From: an uncultured Fidelibacterota bacterium
GTDB taxonomy: Bacteria; Fidelibacterota; Marinisomatia; Marinisomatales; UBA1611
NCBI GenBank assembly: GCA_913043235.1
Contig: CAJWLO010000015.1
Location: forward strand, 1 to 59,798
Direction: 5' to 3'
DNA length: 59,798 nt
Below the pieces are notes generated by a model that had not been told where the DNA came from, made no database searches, and saw nothing but the letters and a program-made list of their open reading frames with translations. Below are positions 9,017 to 18,736 of this stretch, in pieces. The translations under genes and the position numbers were made by a program. Positions within the stretch are counted from its first letter, which is position 1, and every line of letters begins with the position of its first letter.

Positions 9017-11575
9017 TTATGTATCCAGCGCTTCAGTAATACGGTAAAGTAAATATTCTCGGTGGGCTTTCGTTGGTTCATCCACATTATATTTTTTGGA
9101 GGAATATTTTACAATTTTATTCAAATTCGCATGAGCTATGGAAACTGCAAGATGATCATATTTTACCTTGCCCTTGTTCAATACTATTTTAATAAGTCGT
9201 TCTGTATATTCAATCTGAAGGTTGCGGCGCATACTAATCACATTGGTACCAGCATCCGATGCAAAACAGGAGTTGGTCAAATCACGTATCACATCAGAAA
9301 GGCTATATACATTACCATACAAAGCGGTGTCTGATATGCGTTTCAGCACATCCACGTGAAGTAAGTGATCTAATACATTTTTTTGAATATCCAAAACCTG
9401 ATCATGAATTCTATGGTCTTTGGTGCCACTCCAACCTCTACGTTCCCATTGTAAATGATTATATATATTATTTGGTATAATGAATGACTGGGGCGATAAA
9501 ACATATTTATTCAAAAGAGTCATGGCCCATTTTTGGGTGTCCCTGTTAATTGCAAGAAACGGTAACTCCCGGTCATCCTGCCCAACCATAGAACGATCCA
9601 TATAAAGACCGCCAATATAGCGAGATACTACATTTGCGCAATTGCTATATTCCCGGTTAAGAATATAAAATGCGTCTGTGAACTCATGATATGATTCTCC
9701 GTGTTTTTCGTATCTGGTACGAAGAGGTTTATATAAAGAACGGATTAAATCCAGCCGTTCTTCCGCATATCCTAAAGGATCTGAGCTCATATCAAAAATC
9801 ATGATCCTTGGGTCTACCCCATCCCCTGGAGACCTCATATCATCTGCGTCATTTCCATATCCAAGTTCCATTTTTGTAGATTGCCCTAAAAGCTGACTCA
9901 TCCTAGCTGACTCATCCAGTGGGTTTTTTAATGGAACAGAATATCCATATTCAATAGCCCATATATCATATGGCCCAGCAACTGTGGAATAGTATTGACC
10001 GGTCCAATTATTATGCTTACCTATATTTACTGCATCATAATCCATCACCGAAGCCATGAGGCCTACTGGCTCTGTAATGTTGCGATCATGTATTGTCTTT
10101 AAACTATGAAAATAACTGGCATAAAAATTATGGCTTAAACCGAGAGTATGCCCAATTTCGTGCATCACTAAACTGACCATAGCCTCATAGAGAAGGCGGT
10201 GCTGCTCAAATGGAGAAAACGTTCCTATAGACTTAAGGGTCATTTCCGCAAATTTGTTCCCATGCTGTTTGTTTTGTCCATACAAACAATAATATTCATT
10301 TTTATTTTGATTATTATCCATTAATGGTTGCCAAAGACGCTCATATTTAACTCTGTTTGTAAAGTGAACATATTCCAGCATAATATCGGCGCCTAAAATC
10401 TGGCCAGTCCTGGGATTAACAAAACTGGGTCCATATCCACCGAAGGGCGGATCTGGGGACGATGTCCAGCGCAATACATTATAACGTATATCACCGGCAT
10501 CCCAATCTGCAGTGTCTGGTTGTACTTTAACTTGGATGGCGTTATTAAATCCTGCTTTCTCAAAAGCCTTATTCCAGGCCAATACACCATCTTTTATAGC
10601 ATCCCTAAATTCATGTGGTGTTGTATTCTCAATCCACCATACAATAGGCTCTATTGGTTCAGAAACAAATTGTTCTGGGTGTTTTTGTTCTAGATGCCAG
10701 CGAGAAATTAAATCGCGATATGGAGTAACATCTTCAGGGTCTGTCATGTCATTAACTTGGGTTGTAAAGTAACCTACACGAGGATCTTCAAAGCGAGGTT
10801 GGTAGTTGTTAGAAGGAACAGCAATAAAACTATGCTGCAGGGTAACATTTACCGATCGCGCATCTGTCAACCCTCTATCAGAGCCCCAGTTAGTAGGTGT
10901 AGGATTACTATATACATACTGAACGGAAATATCAGTGTTCTCAGGATAGTTGTTGAGGTGGATATATTTAGAACGGTTCTTGATCAAACGTCCCAACTTA
11001 AATGGGTTCTTGTTTTCACCTCCAGGGATGATGCCACGTGTAATCTGGTGCAGGGCTTCTGTAAGAAATACATTATCCACATCAAACATGACGACGCTGT
11101 CTGACTGGGCTATAATAAATTCTGAAGCTAAGATAGCCGTGGCTATATTTGCGTCTGCGGCCCTGCTTAAAGGATTGTCAGGGTCGAAATAAAAAGAATG
11201 ATTTTGAACCTCAAATTCTACTCGGTTAAAATAGCGGTTAAAGGTTATAATTTTAGACCCGCGATAGCTTCCACGAATAACTCCAGCATTGCGCTGACCA
11301 TCCCTAGCGTGAACAAAATATATAAATTCTTTTCCAAGCTGATCATTATTAAGCACCATGGATAGTTTTCCCGTGGCTGTATCTTGGTATAGTGTAATTA
11401 GCCCTGGTATTATTTTTTTACCTTTAAGCCCATCTTCCATGTTTTTTATTTTAGGGATCGCAGGCGACTTAGCACCTGAGGCTGTAGCATCTGTAGCCGG
11501 GGATTGGTTTTCCTTAGGCTCTTGACAAAAAATAAATGCACCAATAAGTACAATTAAGGATATAATTTTTTTCAT
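9017..11575 (-). CDS. Zinc-dependent metalloprotease of the DUF5117/DUF4953 type
   Basis: An 852-residue exported metzincin-like protein. The N-terminal signal ends near Cys17, perhaps lipidated. The zinc-binding helix His472-Glu473-x-x-His476-x-x-Gly-x-x-His482 (HEIGHTLGLSHN) is complete, and a Met-turn candidate (Ala-Ser-Val-Met-Asp-Tyr) follows about 35 residues later. The region before it (about 60-300) fits the DUF5117 domain found in large zinc-dependent proteases of Bacteroidota and relatives. Substrates are unknown for this family. Only one base separates its start from the lpd stop, so it is almost certainly in the same transcript as the pyruvate dehydrogenase genes. Confidence 0.88.
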   Translation of the reverse strand: MKKIISLIVLIGAFIFCQEPKENQSPATDATASGAKSPAIPKIKNMEDGLKGKKIIPGLITLYQDTATGKLSMVLNNDQLGKEFIYFVHARDGQRNAGVIRGSYRGSKIITFNRYFNRVEFEVQNHSFYFDPDNPLSRAADANIATAILASEFIIAQSDSVVMFDVDNVFLTEALHQITRGIIPGGENKNPFKLGRLIKNRSKYIHLNNYPENTDISVQYVYSNPTPTNWGSDRGLTDARSVNVTLQHSFIAVPSNNYQPRFEDPRVGYFTTQVNDMTDPEDVTPYRDLISRWHLEQKHPEQFVSEPIEPIVWWIENTTPHEFRDAIKDGVLAWNKAFEKAGFNNAIQVKVQPDTADWDAGDIRYNVLRWTSSPDPPFGGYGPSFVNPRTGQILGADIMLEYVHFTNRVKYERLWQPLMDNNQNKNEYYCLYGQNKQHGNKFAEMTLKSIGTFSPFEQHRLLYEAMVSLVMHEIGHTLGLSHNFYASYFHSLKTIHDRNITEPVGLMASVMDYDAVNIGKHNNWTGQYYSTVAGPYDIWAIEYGYSVPLKNPLDESARMSQLLGQSTKMELGYGNDADDMRSPGDGVDPRIMIFDMSSDPLGYAEERLDLIRSLYKPLRTRYEKHGESYHEFTDAFYILNREYSNCANVVSRYIGGLYMDRSMVGQDDRELPFLAINRDTQKWAMTLLNKYVLSPQSFIIPNNIYNHLQWERRGWSGTKDHRIHDQVLDIQKNVLDHLLHVDVLKRISDTALYGNVYSLSDVIRDLTNSCFASDAGTNVISMRRNLQIEYTERLIKIVLNKGKVKYDHLAVSIAHANLNKIVKYSSKKYNVDEPTKAHREYLLYRITEALDT

Positions 11576-11576
11576 T

Positions 11577-13004
11577 TTACAACCTTTCCTTCCTTGGAAG
11601 GTACAAATCTGTTACGCTTCCTTCAACTATTTCCGCAGCAAGACCAACCGTTTCACTAAGAGTTGGGTGAGGGTGTACTGTAAGGCCAATATCTTCGGCA
11701 TCTGCTCCCATTTCAATCGCCAGCGTTCCTTCAGAAATCATATCACCTGCGCCGGAACCAACCATTCCTAAACCTAATATTTTTTTTGTCTCCTGATCGA
11801 AAAGTATTTTTGTTTTTCCCTGTGTTGTCCCAACAGCCTGCGCCCTTCCGCTTGCAACCCAGGGGAAATCTCCTTTTTCATATTTAATCCCCTGTTTAAT
11901 AGCATCCGTTTCAGTGAGACCTGTCCAAGCAATTTCAGGGTCAGTGTAAATAACATTGGGAATTGCCCTAGCATCAAAGGCTGCTGGAAGACCACAGATT
12001 ACTTCAGCTGCTACTTTTCCTTCATGAGTAGCCTTGTGCGCTAACAAGGGATTACCAGTAATATCACCAATTGCAAAGATATTATGAACTGACGTTCGTT
12101 TATACACATCAGTAATTATAAATCCCTTTTCATCAATTTTCACAGATGTATTATCTAATCCTAAAAGATCGGAATTGGGTTTTCTCCCTATAGCAATTAG
12201 AACCTTTTTGTAAAATTCTTTTCGGATTCCAGAATCATTTTCAATTATGGCAAACAATCCTTTTGAATCGTCTCTATTTATTTCCTTTACCTTAGAAGAA
12301 ACCATGATTTCATGAAACTCACTTTTCAATCTTTTCTGTAGAGGCTTAACTAAGTCCCTGTCTGCTCCAGAAATCAGATGTGGCAGAAATTCAACTATGC
12401 TTACTTTGGAACCCAATGATGAATATACCTGCCCAAGCTCCAATCCAATTATACCGCCACCTACAATAAGGAGTGAGCTTGGTATGGACTCCAATTCTAA
12501 AGCTGTTCTTGATGAAAGCACATCGGGGTCATTGTCGGGTGCACCAGGAAGGGAAGTAGATGATGACCCTGCTGCAATTATACAGTGATCAAACGAAATT
12601 ATTTTTGTTTTTCCTCTAAGAGAAATTTTGATTTGATTATCAGATTCAAAACTCGCGTTGCCCTGAATTATTTCCACCTTTCGGGTTCTGGCAAGTTGAC
12701 AGATCCCAGAATTCATTTTAGATATAATCTGGTTTTTATGATCTCTAATTCTTTCTAAATTAATTTTGGGCTTAGAAAAACTTACCCCAACAGATGTAAG
12801 TGAGCTTGCTTCATGAATAACTTTAGAAATATGTAATAACGCTTTGGATGGGATACATCCTCGATTTAAACAAACTCCACCAAGCTCCTCATCTCGGTCA
12901 ATCATGACAACGTTTTTCCCTAGGTCAGCTGCCCTAAATGCAGAAGCATAACCTCCTGGTCCAGAGCCAATAACCACAACATCAGCATGTTTATTATTTT
13001 TCAT
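11577..13004 (-). CDS. lpdA: Dihydrolipoyl dehydrogenase (E3)
   Basis: A 475-residue FAD flavoprotein that reoxidises dihydrolipoamide of the pyruvate dehydrogenase complex with NAD+. Evidence: the FAD-binding Gly-Ser-Gly-Pro-Gly-Gly (13-18), the redox-active disulfide Cys45/Cys50 in GGVCLNRGCIPSKAL, a second Rossmann motif (GGGIIGLELG) for NAD, and the C-terminal catalytic His446 with Glu451 in HPHPTLSE. The length is normal. It follows aceF by 6 nt in the order aceE-aceF-lpd, so it is the dedicated E3 of this complex, though it could also serve other 2-oxo-acid complexes. Confidence 0.96.
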   Translation of the reverse strand: MKNNKHADVVVIGSGPGGYASAFRAADLGKNVVMIDRDEELGGVCLNRGCIPSKALLHISKVIHEASSLTSVGVSFSKPKINLERIRDHKNQIISKMNSGICQLARTRKVEIIQGNASFESDNQIKISLRGKTKIISFDHCIIAAGSSSTSLPGAPDNDPDVLSSRTALELESIPSSLLIVGGGIIGLELGQVYSSLGSKVSIVEFLPHLISGADRDLVKPLQKRLKSEFHEIMVSSKVKEINRDDSKGLFAIIENDSGIRKEFYKKVLIAIGRKPNSDLLGLDNTSVKIDEKGFIITDVYKRTSVHNIFAIGDITGNPLLAHKATHEGKVAAEVICGLPAAFDARAIPNVIYTDPEIAWTGLTETDAIKQGIKYEKGDFPWVASGRAQAVGTTQGKTKILFDQETKKILGLGMVGSGAGDMISEGTLAIEMGADAEDIGLTVHPHPTLSETVGLAAEIVEGSVTDLYLPRKERL

Positions 13005-13010
13005 ATAATT

Positions 13011-14273
13011 TTATTTTTCAGCTGAAAAAATATCTATGTTAGCTAAAACAGAAGAAAACTTAGAAGTAAATACAGCACCAGCTGCTCCATCAATTACCAT
13101 ATGATCATAAGAAAGAGAAAAAGGAAGTATATACCTAGGAATAAATTCCCCCGAATTATTATCATAGACCAGTTCCCAATTGCTGCGGGATACTCCTAAT
13201 ATTGCCACTTCTGGAGGATTTATAATTGGCGTAAAAAAAGAGCCTCCTATGCTTCCAAGGTTAGATATAGTGAATGTACCTCCCTTCAGTTCATCAGGTT
13301 TTAATTTTTTGTTTATAGCTCTAGAGCCAATATCCATTAGTTCTTCTGAAAGCTCTAGAATAGACTTTTTGTCAACATTTCTAATAACCGGGACAGTTAA
13401 GCCCTGAGGTGTATCAACAGCAATTCCTAAGTGATAGTAATATTTTGTAACTAAATTTTTTTCACTTTGATCCAAAGAGCTATTAAAGATTGGCATCTCT
13501 TTTAGTACATGAGTAACTGCTTTCATGAAAAAAGGCAAGAAAGTGACTTTAATGTTCTTTTTTAATGCCTTTTCTTTTATATTTTTTCTGTATAAATCCA
13601 GTTCGGTAATATCAGCAGAGCCAAACTGAGTTACATGTGGTATAGATTGCCAAGCATCTTGAAGGCGCTTCCCAGTAATAAGGTTTATTTTAGTTAGTTT
13701 CTTTAGCTCTACATCACCCCACTGAGAAAAATCCACATCGGGCCTAGAATGGCTTAAAGAAAAACCGCTTTCTGCGATAGCAAGCTTCCTCTTAATATAA
13801 TCATGTAAGTCATTTTTTGTTATCCGTCCTTTTGGACCACTTGCTCTAATAAGCTCCAAATTAATACCTAGCTCGCGGGACAGACGCCTTACTCCGGGAC
13901 TCGCAAACAGGCTATCCGATCCTTTCGATAATGTTTCTATAGCTTCAGGCTTAGAAGCAATATTAGATGGAGTTTCTATAATAGATTTATTATTTTCATC
14001 GTTTTCTGGATATGGTTCTTTTTCGATTTGAGTTTGCGATAATTCTATTTTCACCAAAATTTGTCCGGTAACAACTTCTTCCCCTGTTTTTACCATAACC
14101 TCTTTAACCTCACCTGCTACTTCGGCTGGGATTTCCATGGAAGCTTTTTCTGATTCTAAAACCAGAATAATATCATCTGGACTAACAATGCCTCCTTTTT
14201 TAACAACAACTTCACTAATCTCGGCTGAATCAATTCCTTCACCAAGATTTGGCAGTATAATATCTTTAATCAT
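13011..14273 (-). CDS. aceF: Dihydrolipoamide acetyltransferase (E2 of pyruvate dehydrogenase)
   Basis: A 420-residue E2 core. One lipoyl domain (1-76) carries the lipoylated Lys43 in the Glu-Ser-Glu-Lys-Ala turn. A charged linker leads to the peripheral subunit-binding domain (about 124-160, with ASPGVRRLSRELG), then the acyltransferase domain with the catalytic His391-x-x-x-Asp395-Gly motif near the C-terminus. E. coli AceF has three lipoyl domains; this one has a single domain, so it is a short form. It transfers the acetyl group from E1 to coenzyme A. It lies 7 nt downstream of aceE and 6 nt upstream of lpd. Confidence 0.95.
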   Translation of the reverse strand: MIKDIILPNLGEGIDSAEISEVVVKKGGIVSPDDIILVLESEKASMEIPAEVAGEVKEVMVKTGEEVVTGQILVKIELSQTQIEKEPYPENDENNKSIIETPSNIASKPEAIETLSKGSDSLFASPGVRRLSRELGINLELIRASGPKGRITKNDLHDYIKRKLAIAESGFSLSHSRPDVDFSQWGDVELKKLTKINLITGKRLQDAWQSIPHVTQFGSADITELDLYRKNIKEKALKKNIKVTFLPFFMKAVTHVLKEMPIFNSSLDQSEKNLVTKYYYHLGIAVDTPQGLTVPVIRNVDKKSILELSEELMDIGSRAINKKLKPDELKGGTFTISNLGSIGGSFFTPIINPPEVAILGVSRSNWELVYDNNSGEFIPRYILPFSLSYDHMVIDGAAGAVFTSKFSSVLANIDIFSAEK

Positions 14274-14280
14274 GCTCTTA

Positions 14281-16935
14281 TTAAACGTTTCTGGGATTAG
14301 GTTTTTCAGGGTCTAAATTATATTTTTCCATGGCGTTGTGCACAACCACCATATCCAAATCTTGTTCCAACGCTAAGGCCTTCAAAGCTGTTAAAACAAT
14401 ATAATATCGATCTACTTCAAAAAAATGACGCAGGTTTTCCCGGGTGTCACTTCGACCAAATCCATCTGTGCCTAGTGCATAATAGGGACCTGGAACATAG
14501 GGCGCAATCTGTTCCGCCAGCATCTTTACATAGTCTGACACAACCACTGTAGGGACTTTGTGCTCACTCAATGATTTTTCAATATGAGATTTGCGCTGCT
14601 TCCCATCTGGATGAACCAAGTTCCAACGTTCTACTTCTTCCGCATCTTTTCTTAGCTCACTAAAGGAAGTAACATTCCAGATACCTGGCTCAACCCCCCA
14701 GTCATTTTTTAAAATCTCCGAAGCCGCAATTACTTCACCCATCAAAGGCCCACTTCCCAATAAGCGAAGTCTCGGTTGTTTTGTACTATGAATTTTATAT
14801 AAACCCTTAAGAATATCTTCTTCCGACCCTTCTGGTAATGCTGGGTGAACGTAGTTCTCATTTTCAACAGTTATATAATAAATAACATCTTTTTGTTCTT
14901 CAAACATTTCCTGAATACCTCGATGAATTACCAATCCAATTTCATAAGCATATGCGAGATCATATGCCTTTATGTTTGGCGTGACGGCCGCGGCCATATG
15001 GCTATGCCCATCCTGGTGCTGAAGCCCTTCTCCATTGAGTGTTGTCCGGCCAGCTGTACCTCCCAAAAGAAATCCACGAACTCGCATATCTGCTGCGGCC
15101 CAAATAAAATCCCATACACGCTGAAACCCAAACATGGAATAATATATATAGAATGGAATCATTGGGAACCCATTAGTGGTATAACTCATTCCAGCGGCTA
15201 TAAAAGACGAAATCGCTCCCGCTTCATTAATGCCTTCTTCTAAAATTTGTCCATCCTTCGATTCCTTATAATACAAAAACTGATCCGAATCCACAGGATC
15301 ATACAACTGACCTTTATGAGCATAAATACCCAACTGACGAAACAACGGATCCATACCAAAAGTCCTGGCTTCATCAGGAATAATTGGAACAACTTGTTTT
15401 CCTATTTTCTTATCACGACTTAAAATAGTTAGCAATCGAACGAATGCCATTGTAGTCGATATTGATCTATCAACGGTTCCATTCAACAACTCATCGAAAA
15501 TAGAAATGTCCGGAATATCTATTTTAACACTGGGAACAATACGTGCTGGTAAATAGCCACCAAGGTTTTTACGTTTATTTTTCAGATATTTTATCTCATC
15601 ACTGTTTTCATCAAGATCATAAAACGGAGCATGAATTGCATCATCATCAGAAAGCTTAATATCAAACCTGTCTCTAAAATAAAGAAGCTCCTTTTCATTT
15701 AGTTTCTTTTGCTGGTGGGTTATGTTTCTACCTTCACCGGCTTCCCCCATTCCGTAACCTTTTATGGTCCTTGCAAGAATAACTGTAGGGCTTCCTGTAT
15801 GATTAACCGCACTTAAATATGCGTTATATACTTTGAGTGGGTCATGACCGCCCAGTTTAAGCTTTATTAAATCATCATCACTTATATGTGAGACCAGTTC
15901 AAGTAACTCTGGATATTTCCCAAAAAAATGCTCTCTCAAATATGCTCCCCCCTCGACGACATATTTAAGCAACTCTCCATCCACTATTTCTTCAAGTCGT
16001 TGCAAAAGTTTTCCAGATGTGTCCTTATTAAATAAATCATCCCAATCGCTCCCCCAAACTACCTTGATCACATTCCATCCGGCGCCTCGAAATGCGCCTT
16101 CTAGTTCTTGTATAACATTCCCATTTCCTCTCACGGGGCCATCTAGCCGCTGCAAATTACAATTGATAACAAATATTAAATTGTCAAGTTCTTCCCTTGA
16201 TGCAAGGGTCAGCGCACCTTTTGATTCAGGCTCATCCATTTCTCCATCACCAAGAAATGCCCATACCTTCCTGCCTGTATCTTTAATAAGATTTCGATCT
16301 ATAAGATAGTTTAGAAAACGAGCCTGGTATATGGCCATGACAGGTGCTAAGCCCATTGATACCGTGGCAAATTGCCAAAAGTTTGGCATAAGCCATGGGT
16401 GTGGATATGATGACAGCCCTCCATTTGGAGAGAGTTCTCTACGAAAATTCTTTAGATCATTTTTACTTAATCTTCCTTCCAAAAATGCCCTAGAGTAAAC
16501 ACCGGGAGATGAATGTCCCTGAAAAAAAACTAAATCCGCTCCATTCGGGTGATCTGGACCTCTAAAAAAATGGTTAAACCCAACCTCATAAAGCGTAGCT
16601 ACAGAGGCATATGTGGATATATGTCCTCCAATTCCATGAGATTCATTATTTGCCCTTACCACCATTGCCATTGCATTCCAACGAATCAAAGATTTTATTT
16701 TTCGTTCTAGGTCACGTTCTCCTGGGAATTCTTTCTGGAGACTATGGTGAATAGTATTAATAAAAGGGGTATTTGTATTAAAGGGGAGACGCGCTCCTTT
16801 AGATTGGGCATAATCTATCAGTTCTTCAAGGAGAAACCGTGTGCGCTCAAAACCATGGTGTTCTAAAGTGTCTTCAATAGATTCTATCCACTCTTGGGTT
16901 TCCTCTGGATCGGTATCTCTATATATATCTTTCAC
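14281..16935 (-). CDS. aceE: Pyruvate dehydrogenase E1, homodimeric type
   Basis: An 884-residue single-chain E1, close in length to E. coli AceE (887). It decarboxylates pyruvate with thiamine diphosphate and acetylates the lipoyl group of E2. The start matches AceE proteins (a Pro-Glu-Glu-Thr-Gln-Glu-Trp segment at 10-16). The ThDP motif GDGEMDEPES lies near 230, with the closing Asn-Cys-Asn about 30 residues on, and the transketolase-like second half carries the GRTTLNGEGLQHQDG segment. The start codon is GTG. The gene begins a compact aceE-aceF-lpd set, 53 nt after the MATE gene. Confidence 0.97.
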   Translation of the reverse strand: MKDIYRDTDPEETQEWIESIEDTLEHHGFERTRFLLEELIDYAQSKGARLPFNTNTPFINTIHHSLQKEFPGERDLERKIKSLIRWNAMAMVVRANNESHGIGGHISTYASVATLYEVGFNHFFRGPDHPNGADLVFFQGHSSPGVYSRAFLEGRLSKNDLKNFRRELSPNGGLSSYPHPWLMPNFWQFATVSMGLAPVMAIYQARFLNYLIDRNLIKDTGRKVWAFLGDGEMDEPESKGALTLASREELDNLIFVINCNLQRLDGPVRGNGNVIQELEGAFRGAGWNVIKVVWGSDWDDLFNKDTSGKLLQRLEEIVDGELLKYVVEGGAYLREHFFGKYPELLELVSHISDDDLIKLKLGGHDPLKVYNAYLSAVNHTGSPTVILARTIKGYGMGEAGEGRNITHQQKKLNEKELLYFRDRFDIKLSDDDAIHAPFYDLDENSDEIKYLKNKRKNLGGYLPARIVPSVKIDIPDISIFDELLNGTVDRSISTTMAFVRLLTILSRDKKIGKQVVPIIPDEARTFGMDPLFRQLGIYAHKGQLYDPVDSDQFLYYKESKDGQILEEGINEAGAISSFIAAGMSYTTNGFPMIPFYIYYSMFGFQRVWDFIWAAADMRVRGFLLGGTAGRTTLNGEGLQHQDGHSHMAAAVTPNIKAYDLAYAYEIGLVIHRGIQEMFEEQKDVIYYITVENENYVHPALPEGSEEDILKGLYKIHSTKQPRLRLLGSGPLMGEVIAASEILKNDWGVEPGIWNVTSFSELRKDAEEVERWNLVHPDGKQRKSHIEKSLSEHKVPTVVVSDYVKMLAEQIAPYVPGPYYALGTDGFGRSDTRENLRHFFEVDRYYIVLTALKALALEQDLDMVVVHNAMEKYNLDPEKPNPRNV

Positions 16936-16988
16936 TTTTATATTTTAACCTTGCTTCATAACAAAACGAAATTTACTTATTATTGAAA

Positions 16989-18410
16989 TCACACTTCTAT
17001 TTCTTTCCAATCACCCTTATTTATTTTCCAAACCATAATTGATGCAAATAATCCCATATGAACAGGAAAAAGAAGCCATGGTCCAGCAAACCCAACTTTT
17101 AACACTACTCCCAATATATAACTGCCCAAGACCACAACACCCCATGTCAACAAAGATTCTACCATTGCCGGAAATAAGGTGTTTCCGGCACCGGAAAGGG
17201 CAAACCAGAGTGTGAAACCAATGGCATCCAAGAACTGTACCACCCCCAGAATACGCAGACCAAAAACACCCATGGAAATAATCTGCGGGTCATCGGTAAA
17301 CCAGTACAGAAAGAATTTTGGAAACAGGATAAAACAAGTCCCCATGGTACCCATGATATATTCAGACAAGCGGATAGATTCTTTGATACTGGCTTCAGAT
17401 TTATGAATTTTTTTCTCTCCCATATATTTTCCAACCAGTGTAGCGCAAGCCTGCGCAATGCCCAGGGCGGGCATAAAAGATGCGTTCATTATTGTAAATA
17501 ATAATTGTGTCGTTGCTAATTCAACCAGTCCTATAAGACCCATTATTTTATAAAAAACTGACCAGCCCGCAGCAATAATTATTTCTTGTAATCCCTGGGG
17601 AACAGCCAAGGATAATTGACGCTTCATCATACCAATATCTACTGAAAAAGAAAAAACAGTAAAGTCTGTTCTTGCAGACATCCAGAAAAGGTAAAAAAAA
17701 TAGTGTAAAACCATCCAAACAGATGCCACCAAGGTAGCGATAGCTGCCCCCTTAACACCAAGGGCTGGAAAATATGTCCACTGCCAAAGAAATGTCAAAA
17801 ATGAAAGAAAAGGCACTGTTTCATTAAAAAACATATATAACCCTTCTGAGCCGTAAATAAGGCCAGCATTTAAATAAACATTAATAATGTTACTGGTTAC
17901 AGTTACTGTTAAATGAATTCTTGTCTTTTCGATTCCAGTAAAAAACCCATGAAACACAAAGCTACAAGCTGAAAATAACAAGCTTAAAAAAATGATCGAT
18001 GAATATTCCACCGCCAGAGGAGTAGCGGTAGAATCATCAATAAAAAAAGGTACAAACTTGTGTGCCCACATCCAGCCTATAATAGACACGGGAAAGCTAT
18101 ATAGAATTGCCATAAGAATTCCATTATGAAAAGCCGTAGCACACTCATTGAATTTTTTTTGACCAAGACGCCTTGATGTAACAGTTTGTACAGCTGTGCG
18201 GATTCCCATTACAACACTTAGGGCTCCCCAGAAAAGCATACCACCCATACCGGTAGCGGCAATGGCAGCAGCGCCTAAGCGACCAACCATAGCCACATCA
18301 ATTAAACTCATGAGTACTCGACTTAGGTTGGATAATATTACCGGTAAAGCCAAGGAAAAAACTTCTCTAGAAATTTCCTTGTCCTGTGGAAAAATATATT
18401 TAAAAATCAT
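16989..18410 (-). CDS. MATE family efflux transporter
   Basis: A 473-residue polytopic membrane protein with about 12 hydrophobic segments in two similar halves, as in the multidrug and toxic compound extrusion family. The N-terminal half begins with the typical Leu-Ala-Leu-Pro-Val-Ile-Leu-Ser-Asn segment and an Asp-Val-Ala-Met-Val-Gly-Arg-Leu-Gly turn. MATE proteins export cationic compounds in exchange for Na+ or H+; the substrate here is unknown. Its ATG overlaps the TGA of the preceding small gene (ATGA), so the two are probably coupled. It resembles the DinF/NorM-like group but cannot be placed further by eye. Confidence 0.92.
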   Translation of the reverse strand: MIFKYIFPQDKEISREVFSLALPVILSNLSRVLMSLIDVAMVGRLGAAAIAATGMGGMLFWGALSVVMGIRTAVQTVTSRRLGQKKFNECATAFHNGILMAILYSFPVSIIGWMWAHKFVPFFIDDSTATPLAVEYSSIIFLSLLFSACSFVFHGFFTGIEKTRIHLTVTVTSNIINVYLNAGLIYGSEGLYMFFNETVPFLSFLTFLWQWTYFPALGVKGAAIATLVASVWMVLHYFFYLFWMSARTDFTVFSFSVDIGMMKRQLSLAVPQGLQEIIIAAGWSVFYKIMGLIGLVELATTQLLFTIMNASFMPALGIAQACATLVGKYMGEKKIHKSEASIKESIRLSEYIMGTMGTCFILFPKFFLYWFTDDPQIISMGVFGLRILGVVQFLDAIGFTLWFALSGAGNTLFPAMVESLLTWGVVVLGSYILGVVLKVGFAGPWLLFPVHMGLFASIMVWKINKGDWKEIEV

Positions 18411-18682
18411 TCAGGAAGGATTAACTCGTCCAGATCCATTAATTCAATTCCATTTTTATTTAAATATGACCTCGTTTTACTGCAAACAGGTGCAGATGTA
18501 AATACAGAAACAGATACCCCAGGTTCAATATTCTGTATTGATTGGAATTGATCTATTATTCTATGGCCATCTTTCATAATGATCCTGCTTTTTCGATCCA
18601 GCACAATAATAATTTCATTATTTCTTTTAAACAGGACAATCCTAGTAGACAGGTTGTATTTTTTCGGATCAATTTTTATCAT
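18407..18682 (-). CDS. Small uncharacterised protein, possible thioredoxin-like remnant
   Basis: I chose the 91-residue form starting at the ATG at 18682. A longer version in the same frame would run up to 18859 into the divergent psuG gene, which is unlikely. I do not recognise the family. The C-terminal half contains Ser-Ala-Pro-Val-Cys-Ser-Lys-Thr-Arg-Ser-Tyr-Leu, which superficially resembles the Cys helix of glutaredoxins (a strand, then Cys, then an amphipathic helix), but there is no second Cys two residues on. No Shine-Dalgarno sequence precedes the start, so the start is uncertain. It overlaps the MATE start by 4 nt, which supports it being a real gene in the same transcript. Confidence 0.5.
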   Translation of the reverse strand: MIKIDPKKYNLSTRIVLFKRNNEIIIVLDRKSRIIMKDGHRIIDQFQSIQNIEPGVSVSVFTSAPVCSKTRSYLNKNGIELMDLDELILPE

Positions 18683-18736
18683 ATTATAAATAAAATACAG
18701 CCCTAAAATTAGCTCTTTGAATAGTTTGAACCTGCT

